A stretch of DNA of 9,685 nucleotides from JAGVVZ01 sp964373165 (lineage in GTDB: Archaea; Aenigmatarchaeota; Aenigmatarchaeia; CG10238-14), in assembly GCA_964373165.1 (NCBI GenBank), contig CAYJTF010000034.1, positions 1 to 9,685 of the forward strand, written 5' to 3'. The translations under genes were made by a program, and so were the position numbers. This document shows, piece by piece, positions 1 through 5,241 of this stretch. Each line of letters starts with the position of its first letter. The first letter of the stretch is position 1. Under the pieces are notes generated by a model. The model searched no databases and was not told the DNA's origin. It was given only the letters and a program-made list of their open reading frames with translations.

Positions 1-2
1 GT

Positions 3-824
3 TTATCAATATTTCAGGAAACTGTGGGCTTTAGCCCGCAGAGGACATTGTCATACCTACCAGTTCCAAATGGTTTTGTAATACCGTACTCATTCTTCAA
101 TCAGTTCTTGGAAGAAAACAAGATTAAGAAAGAGGTTTATGATCTCCTTTCAAAAATTAATTCAAAAAATATTCAGAAAACGGAAGAAAAAATAAAAAAA
201 CTGATATTATCCGGAAAATTCTCGCCTGATGTATCAGCCTGTATAGAAACAAGCTTCAAAAAACTCAAAAAGAATTACAGGTCAGTTTCGGTCAGGTCAT
301 CTGCCAATTGTGAGGATAGCGTTGAAGCTTCTTTCGCAGGTCAGTTTGAGTCCTTTCTGTTTATAGACAATATTAAAAGACTGTTGAATTCAATAAAAGA
401 ATGCTGGGTATCTCCATACAAATCCAGCACCGTAATGTATTCGATCATGCAGGGAATAGAACCCAAGGACATAAGGATGGCCGTTGTTGTCCAAGGCATG
501 GTAGATTCGGATAAAGCTGGGGTAATGTTTACCAAGAACGTTTGGGATTCCAATGAAAATATATTGATCGAATCGACTTTGGGTATCGGAGAAAACGTGG
601 TTGGTGGTTTGAAAAATCCTGACAGATATATTGTTGACAAGTCAGAACTTAAAGTAATAGATAAGGAAATTACGGATAAAGGTATATTGTCTGCTAAAGA
701 TATGCATCAGTTAGCCAAATACGGCCTAATACTGGAGAAGCATTTTAAAAGACCACAGGATGTTGAATGGTGTATAAAAAATAACAGAATCTTTTTATTA
801 CAGACAAGGCCCATCACAGGATAG
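3..824 (+). CDS. Stand-alone PEP synthase/PPDK-type ATP-grasp domain protein, 5' end outside window
   Basis: This matches the N-terminal nucleotide-binding domain of phosphoenolpyruvate synthase and pyruvate phosphate dikinase, which binds ATP and passes phosphate to a mobile His domain. Visible family blocks, in order: LPVPNGFVI near the start, RSSANCEDSVEASFAGQ, VVVQGMVDSDKAGVMFT, ESTLGIGENVVGG with NPDRYIVDK, and the closing DVEW with LLQTRPIT. The frame is open to the left edge and the residues LSIFQE before the GTG at 24 fit the family, so the true start, with the expected GGK motif, lies outside the window. The protein stops right after LQTRPITG, where a full enzyme would continue into the His swivel domain and the PEP-binding barrel. 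It is therefore a one-domain form; its partner, if any, is not here. It converges on cmk with an 11-base overlap. The domain call is firm, the reaction is not. Confidence 0.9.
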   Translation, partial: LSIFQETVGFSPQRTLSYLPVPNGFVIPYSFFNQFLEENKIKKEVYDLLSKINSKNIQKTEEKIKKLILSGKFSPDVSACIETSFKKLKKNYRSVSVRSSANCEDSVEASFAGQFESFLFIDNIKRLLNSIKECWVSPYKSSTVMYSIMQGIEPKDIRMAVVVQGMVDSDKAGVMFTKNVWDSNENILIESTLGIGENVVGGLKNPDRYIVDKSELKVIDKEITDKGILSAKDMHQLAKYGLILEKHFKRPQDVEWCIKNNRIFLLQTRPITG

Positions 825-1353
825 CTTTAATCTTTTTAAATATAAATTTCACTGTCTGTTCTCTGTTTATTTTTGTAGTATCAACAATAAGATCGGCCCA
901 TTTCTGTTGGTTTTTTCTATCTATCCCATATATTTTTTTCCATTCCGTATCTTCTATTTTTTCTCTTTCAGTAATTTTCTTAATGGCTTCTTCGATGTCT
1001 ATCTTATCTCGTTCAGAAGTTCTTCTTGCCCTTTCTTCTAACGAACACTTCAACCAAATTTTGATGGATGGAATATTTCTCAGAGCAAAAATGGACAATT
1101 TACCACATATTACTATATTCCCCCCTTTAGCCATTTCTATTTGCAAATTTTCAATATAGTTGTGTAGTTTTTTGCTTGAACCTTCCTTGGTCTTCCAATA
1201 GGATAGTGCTTGGTCTGTTTCTATTTTTCTTTTGCTATGCTTTTTGAAATATTCTCCAGGAGAAAAATATTTTATTTTCAGCTTCTTTGCTAACATTTTG
1301 GAAATAGTAGACGATCCTGCACCAGGCATGCCTGTTACGGCTATTACTACCAT
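814..1353 (-). CDS. cmk: Cytidylate kinase, archaeal type
   Basis: The enzyme phosphorylates CMP/dCMP with ATP in the cytoplasm (pyrimidine nucleotide salvage). At 179 residues it has the usual length of the compact archaeal family. The Walker A loop is GMPGAGSS (residues 8-15), followed by the LAKKLKIKYFSPGEYFKK block that archaeal CMP kinases show after the P-loop. IWLKCSLEERARR (lid region) and the C-terminal YGID stretch followed by WADLIVDT are further family marks. The ATG overlaps the stop of the upstream ubiquitin-like gene in a TAATG arrangement, so the two are probably co-transcribed and coupled. The codons for that protein's terminal Gly-Gly (GGT GGA) sit just before this start and may serve as the ribosome-binding site. 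The 3' end overlaps the convergent ATP-grasp gene. A related adenylate kinase-like function cannot be fully excluded. Confidence 0.85.
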   Translation of the reverse strand: MVVIAVTGMPGAGSSTISKMLAKKLKIKYFSPGEYFKKHSKRKIETDQALSYWKTKEGSSKKLHNYIENLQIEMAKGGNIVICGKLSIFALRNIPSIKIWLKCSLEERARRTSERDKIDIEEAIKKITEREKIEDTEWKKIYGIDRKNQQKWADLIVDTTKINREQTVKFIFKKIKAIL

Positions 1354-1559
1354 TATCCACCACTGATAATTTTAAAGAATTCTATTGTGTCCTTTTCATT
1401 TAATTTTTGAGTATCAGGAACGATTCTATTCTTAATTCTAACCAAATAGCTAGGTAAATTTATCTTGGCCTTTTTCGCAGCTTCAGCTACTGTTGAAGCG
1501 CCACTGATATTGATCTCTCTCATTTGACCGTTGTCATTAATTTTAATTTTCATATCCAT
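1353..1559 (-). CDS. Ubiquitin-like beta-grasp sulfur carrier (ThiS/MoaD/SAMP type)
   Basis: A 68-residue protein ending in Ser-Gly-Gly, with the STVAEAAKKAKI helix after two strands, the LVRIKNRIVPD strand-turn and the LNEKDTIEFFKIISGG end typical of ThiS/MoaD/SAMP folds. In this family an E1-like enzyme adenylates the C-terminal Gly, which then carries sulfur (thiamine, molybdopterin, 2-thiouridine in tRNA) or is joined to lysines as an archaeal protein modifier. No E1, thiazole or molybdopterin genes are visible, so the choice between sulfur carrier and protein modifier is open. It is first in a unit with cmk (one-base overlap). Its ATG lies only 23 bases from the divergent membrane gene, so each promoter must lie inside the other gene. 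No Shine-Dalgarno is visible, which suggests a leaderless mRNA. The fold call is firm, the exact role is not. Confidence 0.83.
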   Translation of the reverse strand: MDMKIKINDNGQMREINISGASTVAEAAKKAKINLPSYLVRIKNRIVPDTQKLNEKDTIEFFKIISGG

Positions 1560-1582
1560 TTATAGTATGGGTATAGTTAAAA

Positions 1583-1960
1583 ATGTTTCAGTTATTTTCT
1601 TGGAGGACAATCATAGGAATAGTTTTAATATTATCGTCATGGATAGATCCGTTTAATTTTGGCATGGAATTCGCAGCTGTCGCTTTCATTTTAGGGTTTG
1701 ACTTGATGCCCCTGATTTCTAAAATTGTTATTTTTGGAATTGATTTCTGGTTGAGTATTTCTGGATTTGGGGGATTTTTGCTTATACAAATTGCAGAGAG
1801 CATAATATTTCATTTCTTCGCTTTAGGCAGAATAGTAGAGTTGATTGTCAAGCCGGCTATAGTGTTCTTTTTGATATACATAAGTAATTTACCTGTTTGG
1901 TTGGCTTTGGTTGTTGCCGCGATAGATTTCTTCTTGAATTACCAAAAGAAATTGCTTTAA
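1583..1960 (+). CDS. Small hydrophobic membrane protein, unknown function
   Basis: I do not recognise the family. The 125 residues are almost wholly hydrophobic, with about four likely membrane segments: residues 8-20 (IIGIVLILSSWI), 26-52, 57-75 and 86-118. The few charged residues cluster at the very C-terminus (NYQKKLL), so the end is probably cytoplasmic. No enzymatic or transporter motif is visible. The gene starts 23 bases from the divergent ubiquitin-like gene and ends about 40 bases before the tRNA. The first ATG of the open frame is used; no convincing ribosome-binding site precedes it. The consistent hydrophobic pattern supports a real protein rather than a chance frame. Confidence 0.72.
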   Translation: MFQLFSWRTIIGIVLILSSWIDPFNFGMEFAAVAFILGFDLMPLISKIVIFGIDFWLSISGFGGFLLIQIAESIIFHFFALGRIVELIVKPAIVFFLIYISNLPVWLALVVAAIDFFLNYQKKLL

Positions 1961-1970
1961 GGAAATAAGG

Positions 1971-1978
1971 TTTAAATT
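1971..1978 (+). promoter_or_regulatory. TATA-like box of the tRNA gene
   Basis: TTTAAATT lies 25-32 bases upstream of the first tRNA base, the expected archaeal TATA position. A purine-rich stretch (GGAAATAAGG) directly before it could act as a BRE. Confidence 0.6.
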
Positions 1979-2002
1979 CAATATTAGATTGAATATATTT
2001 AT

Positions 2003-2107
2003 GCCCAGGTCGCGTAATCTGGTATCGCGCTAATCCATTTAATTGGAGCGTAGGCCTGGAAAGCTAGTGTCCGTAAGGGCTTTAGGGTTCAAATCCCTAC
2101 CTGGGCG
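2003..2107 (+). tRNA. tRNA-Ser (anticodon GGA) with an inferred intron
   Basis: Acceptor arm GCCCAGG (2003-2009) pairs perfectly with CCTGGGC (2100-2106), and G2107 is the discriminator expected for archaeal serine tRNA. D-arm: GCG (2012-2014) pairs CGC (2026-2028), with A14, G18G19 and A21 in place. Anticodon loop CTGGAAA (2056-2062) gives GGA, reading UCC/UCU. The long variable arm GTCC-GTAA-GGGC (2069-2080) marks a class II tRNA. T-arm TAGGG (2083-2087) pairs CCCTA (2095-2099) around TTCAAAT. CCA is not encoded. The gene is 105 bases, about 20 too long, and the anticodon stem as written does not pair; removing 2033-2053 restores CTAGC/GCTAG and gives an 84-nt tRNA. A T-run at 2149-2154 may end transcription. 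Confidence 0.92.
2033..2053 (+). other. Inferred 21-nt tRNA intron at non-canonical position 29/30
   Basis: The anticodon-stem 3' strand is GCTAG (2063-2067). The base G26 (2029) is followed by CTA (2030-2032), and GC (2054-2055) precedes the loop. Only removal of 2033-2053 joins these into CTAGC, a perfect five-pair stem. TCCA (2034-2037) can pair with TGGA at 2044-2047 or at 2057-2060, which leaves TAA (2031-2033) as a three-base bulge with the inferred 5' cut after its second base, as splicing endonuclease prefers. I could not build a canonical bulge-helix-bulge for the 3' cut, so the exact ends are inferred from the mature fold. Confidence 0.7.
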
Positions 2108-2141
2108 TGAGTCGCATAGTAGGCAAAAGGGAAGTGAAAAG

Positions 2142-2148
2142 TTTAAAT
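2142..2148 (+). promoter_or_regulatory. TATA-like box downstream of the tRNA
   Basis: TTTAAAT centred about 27 bases before the ATG at 2172, after an A/G-rich stretch. It would start a transcript at or near 2172, either a leaderless mini-gene, a hairpin RNA, or the leader of the gene at 2285. Confidence 0.45.
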
Positions 2149-2171
2149 CTTTTTATATTGATATTTTCAAG

Positions 2172-2249
2172 ATGCAACTAAGCAGTATTGTAATAAACGC
2201 AATTAACTATTGCTTAGTATTCTCCATCCACTTTATTGCCTTATGGTAA
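2172..2249 (+). CDS. Possible 25-residue hydrophobic peptide (MQLSSIVINAINYC...)
   Basis: Starting at the ATG at 2172 the frame encodes 25 residues with one hydrophobic stretch long enough to cross a membrane, ending at TAA 2247-2249. A TATA-like box sits at the right distance for a leaderless mRNA. It is not recognised and is short enough to be chance. The same bases fold into a strong hairpin (2177-2218), so a non-coding RNA or a 5' leader for the gene at 2285 is an equal or better explanation. Confidence 0.25.
   Translation: MQLSSIVINAINYCLVFSIHFIALW
2177..2218 (+). other. Hairpin between tRNA and first orphan gene
   Basis: ACTAAGCAGTA (2177-2187) pairs with TATTGCTTAGT (2208-2218): eleven pairs, one of them G-U, with a 20-base loop that can close further (TTG 2188-2190 with CAA 2200-2202). 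No T-run follows, so it is not an obvious terminator; it begins just after the predicted transcript start at about 2172. Confidence 0.5.
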
Positions 2250-2284
2250 TAAAGAAGGGATGATTCTGTTTCTAATGATTTGAG

Positions 2285-2584
2285 ATGGATGACCTTTTAA
2301 CAAAAAAGGTGATTTCAATCGGAAATATATATGGAACCATTAAAAGAGCTTATGAAGTATTTAATAGATTTTGCGAACAAGCACTGGGGGCATCTACCTT
2401 AGGTCTACCAACAGGTTATGGACGACCAGAAGAGCCGGATGGAACAGTAAGAAAAAGTTTATATTTAGTTCAAAGAATGGCAGGAGTTGCTGAAAAAAAT
2501 ATCGGTCAAGTAACACATATGATCGTCAACGGTGTTTTAGGATTGCCTGTAGATCAAGGCGTTCCTGATGTTGATAGGACTTAG
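2285..2584 (+). CDS. Unknown soluble protein, 99 residues
   Basis: I do not recognise this protein. It has no membrane segment, no Cys pairs (a single Cys) and no nucleotide-binding motif. Residues about 10-35 (SIGNIYGTIKRAYEVFNRF) and 57-85 (RKSLYLVQRMAGVAEKNIGQ) look helical, separated by a Gly/Pro-rich link (GLPTGYGRPEEPDG); the GLP motif recurs near the end (VLGLPVDQG). The gene is followed within 10 bases by the lipoprotein gene, whose ribosome-binding site overlaps this stop codon, so the two form an operon. Start: the first ATG (2285); a leader from the TATA box at 2142 would include the hairpin. It opens a block of unrecognised genes just 3' of the tRNA. Confidence 0.65.
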   Translation: MDDLLTKKVISIGNIYGTIKRAYEVFNRFCEQALGASTLGLPTGYGRPEEPDGTVRKSLYLVQRMAGVAEKNIGQVTHMIVNGVLGLPVDQGVPDVDRT

Positions 2585-2588
2585 GTGA
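2584..2588 (+). promoter_or_regulatory. Shine-Dalgarno site deciding the lipoprotein start
   Basis: GGTGA overlaps the TAG stop of the preceding gene and lies five bases before ATG 2594. The GTG at 2585 is part of this site and is not a plausible start. Confidence 0.7.
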
Positions 2589-2593
2589 CTGAA

Positions 2594-2860
2594 ATGAAAG
2601 TTTTGGTATATGCCGCCTTGATATTAAGTTTGTTAGGTTGTACTGGAAATGCACAAAATACCAGAGGTGGAATTGTACCAAACCTATTTTATGCAGGATA
2701 CAATGGTAGAGTGGTTGAAGCTTCAGCTACTCTTGTTTTTGGTGATCCAGATAAGGATGGAATAACCGACAGAATGGCTCTTGGTTATAGTTTTAATGGT
2801 AAAATAGGAGTTCTTGTTTTTGATGCAGGCAATTTAAGAAAACTTGTTAAGGATTATTGA
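2594..2860 (+). CDS. Tiny lipoprotein with an EF-hand-like Ca2+ loop
   Basis: The 88-residue product starts with a lysine, a hydrophobic core (VLVYAALILS) and the lipobox LLGC (Cys16), so it is probably exported, lipidated on Cys16 and left on the outer face of the membrane with only about 70 mature residues. Residues 51-59 (DPDKDGITD) match the DxDxDGxxD calcium loop found in EF-hand, dockerin and thrombospondin-3 repeats. The flanking residues (SATLVF before, RMALGYSFNG after) look like beta strands. The specific family is not recognised. It is translated from the site overlapping the previous stop, so it belongs to an operon with the gene at 2285. The S-layer-C-like protein at the right edge has a similar acidic loop, but this is a common motif. 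Confidence 0.7.
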   Translation: MKVLVYAALILSLLGCTGNAQNTRGGIVPNLFYAGYNGRVVEASATLVFGDPDKDGITDRMALGYSFNGKIGVLVFDAGNLRKLVKDY

Positions 2861-2925
2861 AGTTTGGCGATTATGTTGTATCGAAGTAGAAGAATTTGAT
2901 AGTTATATATTCCAGATGTTTTAAC

Positions 2926-2932
2926 TTTATAA
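2926..2932 (+). promoter_or_regulatory. TATA-like box for the six-Cys membrane protein
   Basis: TTTATAA lies 23-29 bases before ATG 2955 in a 94-base gap, which predicts a leaderless or very short-leader mRNA. Confidence 0.55.
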
Positions 2933-2954
2933 CGAATAAAAATAATAATTAATC

Positions 2955-3530
2955 ATGGAAGCTCAGCATTTCTTCAAGCATTCAGCTATGATTTTTGGTA
3001 TAGCCATTTTATTTTCTCTATTGGTTGGCTTAGTAGCCGATGCGATTTTGCAGAATCCAGAATATGAGGATTACTGCGCATCTGATGGATACTATCCGAC
3101 AAAATCAGTTCCTAATGACTGCACTAGGGACTATCAAAACGAGAACAAATGTTACAAAGATGGCGGATCTGTAGTTTGGAAGTATGATGAAAGAGGTTGC
3201 CAAATTTTTGACAAATGCGATTTCTGCAGTAAAGATTATGATAAAGCTAGGAATGAATATGAAAGAAACACTTTCTTGATGACAACGCCAGTCGGTCTAT
3301 TGGCAATCATAATAGGAGTGTACTGGCCGGTAGAGTTTATAGGAACAGGGTTTATGTTCGGCGGTGTTTTGGTTTCTATATACGGCACAGCCAGATATTT
3401 CATCGGCATGTCTAAACTGGTCAGAATACTGGTTATTTTTATTGAACTTAGTATCTTAATATTTGTCGGATATAAAAAATTGACAAGCACTAATGTTGTA
3501 GCAAAACCAAAAAGGAATAAAAAACGTTAA
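2955..3530 (+). CDS. Four-helix membrane protein with an exposed six-Cys domain
   Basis: Not recognised by name. Predicted order: N-terminal membrane segment (residues 11-32), a polar domain of about 70 residues (34-105), then three membrane segments (about 106-123, 127-150, 155-173) and a basic tail ending PKRNKKR. The basic tail is probably cytoplasmic, and with four crossings this puts the N-terminus inside and the polar domain outside. That domain holds exactly six Cys (41, 56, 66, 82, 88, 91), an even number fitting three disulfides in an extracytoplasmic knob; CDFC (88-91) could alternatively bind metal. It is rich in Tyr, Asp and Lys, as small exposed domains often are. No catalytic motif is visible. 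It has its own promoter and sits among other orphan genes. Confidence 0.72.
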   Translation: MEAQHFFKHSAMIFGIAILFSLLVGLVADAILQNPEYEDYCASDGYYPTKSVPNDCTRDYQNENKCYKDGGSVVWKYDERGCQIFDKCDFCSKDYDKARNEYERNTFLMTTPVGLLAIIIGVYWPVEFIGTGFMFGGVLVSIYGTARYFIGMSKLVRILVIFIELSILIFVGYKKLTSTNVVAKPKRNKKR

Positions 3531-3554
3531 AAGGTTGACACTGTTTCTGTATTT

Positions 3555-4127
3555 ATGAGTCTTAGGGATTATGTTAGAATTGGAAATATTTTATTGCATG
3601 CCAAAATCAAATCAGTAGATGAAAGAAGACTTATTCGAGATAAAAAACTTCCTTTTCAATTATATGATGAAAACGATAAAATTCATGTTTTTGTGCATGG
3701 TGTTCCAGGAATTCCTATTTCTGATTCAGCCTACTATCCAGTTTTTTTGGTTGGTTATGCTGGTAGTGAGTTAGAAGGATATTTTGTAGCGCCGCCTTAT
3801 GAGTATGGAAACCTTTTGAAACCCAATATGATTATCCCAGATTGTCGTGTAGCTTGTAGTGCTACCTCTGGAAAAGTCAGAAAAGCTGGAAAAATGGAAT
3901 ATATCATGCGATCAGGTTTTGGTTATGACTTGACAGGTCGTTTCATTGGAACTGGTTTTTCAATAAATAGAGGAAAATCTTATGGGCTCAGAGTTGCTAA
4001 TATGGATAACGGCGATATAGCGGGAGAACCTATTTACGGTGAAAAAGGAATTGATAGATCTAAGTTTTTCGCAACCTACAAATCATCTCCAAATATGTGG
4101 TGGTACATCACTCGACCAAATCCTTAA
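3555..4127 (+). CDS. Unknown soluble protein, 190 residues
   Basis: I do not recognise the family. The sequence is rich in Gly, Tyr and beta-prone stretches (KIHVFVHGVPGIPI, YYPVFLVGYAGSELEGYFV, GRFIGTGFSI, YGLRVANMDNGDIAG) and has no signal peptide or membrane segment, so a soluble beta-rich fold is likely. Two Cys lie close together (DCRVAC). There is no P-loop, Cys pair of zinc type, or obvious catalytic triad. It starts 24 bases after the previous stop; a weak TATA-like stretch (GTTAAAAGG, at the end of the previous gene) could drive it alone. It ends 36 bases before the IscA gene. Being unlike the core genes on its right, it may be an accessory gene, but this is inference. Confidence 0.65.
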   Translation: MSLRDYVRIGNILLHAKIKSVDERRLIRDKKLPFQLYDENDKIHVFVHGVPGIPISDSAYYPVFLVGYAGSELEGYFVAPPYEYGNLLKPNMIIPDCRVACSATSGKVRKAGKMEYIMRSGFGYDLTGRFIGTGFSINRGKSYGLRVANMDNGDIAGEPIYGEKGIDRSKFFATYKSSPNMWWYITRPNP

Positions 4128-4163
4128 ATACAAATTTTAATAAATTATAACAGGGTAATAAAC

Positions 4164-4526
4164 ATGTTGAAGATAACAGAGAATGCTGCTAAGAGAATAA
4201 AACAGGTTCTTAATCAAAAAGAGAATAAAGGAAAGAGCTTACGATTGTTCGTGACTGGCGGAGGCTGTGCAGGACTAAGATATGGCATGACACTGGATAA
4301 GAGCAAAAAAAGGGCAGATACAGAGATCAAGGTTGACGGAATAAAAATTTTAATGGACGAAGGAAGTGCAGATATATTGGATGGTGCTGAGCTTGACTAT
4401 GTAGAGACGCTAGAAGCATCTGGCTTTAAAGTGAGCAATCCAGGAACAATTCATACTTGCGGTTGCGGTCATTCATTTACAAGCAAGAACAAAAAGTCCA
4501 TGGAAAAAATTGAAAAGTGCCACTGA
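4164..4526 (+). CDS. IscA/HesB-family iron-sulfur cluster carrier
   Basis: A-type carrier protein that receives an Fe-S cluster (or iron) and hands it to target enzymes. The three family cysteines are all present: Cys35 in GGGCAGLRYGM and Cys99/Cys101 in HTCGCGHSF. The start MLKITENAAKRIKQVL and the ILMDEGSADILDGAELDYVE block are also typical. Length 120 is normal with a short basic C-terminal extension (SKNKKSMEKIEKCH) that ends in an extra Cys. The gene has its own upstream A/T-rich element (TTTTAATAAATTATAA, 4135-4150). Likely clients in the window are the radical-SAM methylthiotransferase and, through SufT, other Fe-S enzymes. No cysteine desulfurase or scaffold gene is in view. Which subgroup it belongs to (IscA, ErpA or SufA) cannot be told. 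Confidence 0.9.
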   Translation: MLKITENAAKRIKQVLNQKENKGKSLRLFVTGGGCAGLRYGMTLDKSKKRADTEIKVDGIKILMDEGSADILDGAELDYVETLEASGFKVSNPGTIHTCGCGHSFTSKNKKSMEKIEKCH

Positions 4527-4532
4527 AAAATT

Positions 4533-4540
4533 TTTATAAG
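4533..4540 (+). promoter_or_regulatory. TATA box for the MscS-like membrane gene
   Basis: TTTATAAG lies 26-33 bases before ATG 4566 in a 39-base gap, a near-ideal archaeal TATA for a leaderless mRNA. Confidence 0.65.
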
Positions 4541-4565
4541 CGAAATCCTATTTCATATTGATTGA

Positions 4566-5186
4566 ATGACAGTTGAAATAGTCAGGGAATTTTTTAATAC
4601 GATGTTATTGAGTATGGTTAAAGTGGTACCGACTGTCCTAGGATCGATTTTACTATTGCTTATTGGCTGGGTCTTGGGCAGAATAGTGGGAAAAGTAGTC
4701 AAAGAAATCTTGGAAAAACTGAAAGCGGATAACTATCTGAAAATAGGGAGAAAGTTGTTGCTGAGTGAAGTACTGCCTATTGTTGTGTCTTGGATAATTT
4801 ATCTGGCATTTATCGGAGCAGCAGTCGATGTGATGCAAATACAAACGCTGTCGAGCTACTTTACAAAACTTTTAGATTTTCTTGCCAATTTGTTTGGCGG
4901 GATAGTTGTGTTGGTAGCGGGATATGTGCTAGCAGGATACATACAGAAACATGTGGTAGAGACTAAGGCGCAGTACGCAGAAGCTTTGGGACAGGTGATA
5001 TTTTTCTTTACATTAATAATAACGGTCTCGATGGCTTTTGATATAGTAGGACTGCCGACCAGACTACTGGATGGTATACTGCTGATAATAGCCGCGTCAG
5101 TTGGACTTGGTATCGCAATAGCCCTTGGCTTAGGTTTGAAAGATACAATTGCAAGATTAGCTAAAAAAAGATTTGAGTCTAGCTAA
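4566..5186 (+). CDS. MscS-like transmembrane-helix protein lacking the MscS beta domain
   Basis: The pattern matches the conserved TM-helix repeat found in small mechanosensitive channel relatives: an amphipathic start (EIVREFFNTMLLSMVKV), then GSILLLLIGWVLGRIVGKVVKEIL, and a later repeat GGIVVLVAGYVLAGYIQK. About five membrane segments are visible (residues 17-40, 67-88, 103-124, 140-162, 168-190). The last is Gly/Ala-rich (ASVGLGIAIALGLGLKD) and resembles the pore helix TM3 of MscS. The protein then ends within about 15 basic residues, so the cytoplasmic beta and alpha/beta domains of true MscS are missing. It may be a channel-like or membrane-organising protein; gating by tension is not shown. 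Its promoter is close to ideal. Confidence 0.82.
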   Translation: MTVEIVREFFNTMLLSMVKVVPTVLGSILLLLIGWVLGRIVGKVVKEILEKLKADNYLKIGRKLLLSEVLPIVVSWIIYLAFIGAAVDVMQIQTLSSYFTKLLDFLANLFGGIVVLVAGYVLAGYIQKHVVETKAQYAEALGQVIFFFTLIITVSMAFDIVGLPTRLLDGILLIIAASVGLGIAIALGLGLKDTIARLAKKRFESS

Positions 5187-5241
5187 TCGGTTTTATTTTT
5201 TATGCAATATTTATCTATTCATAAGAGGGTATTATTCATAG

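Noticed and set aside
24..26. GTG as start of the ATP-grasp protein
   Set aside because: The frame is open to the left edge and the family's N-terminal motif must lie further upstream, so this is an internal Val codon.
341..640. 99-codon minus-strand frame, and similar ones at 1588-1803, 3236-3490, 4653-4844 and 5854-6075
   Set aside because: All are antisense to recognised or strongly patterned genes and show no own signals.
2043..2249. 68-residue open frame running from the tRNA into the gap
   Set aside because: Its first half is the tRNA itself. Only the last 25 codons, from ATG 2172, are kept as a weak candidate.
2585..2587. GTG as start of the lipoprotein
   Set aside because: It is part of the GGTGA site; ATG 2594 has ideal spacing and gives a proper signal peptide.
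2003..4163. Integrated element bounded by a tRNA 3'-end repeat
   Set aside because: No second copy of the tRNA 3' end and no integrase was seen in the window; kept only as a question about the orphan block.
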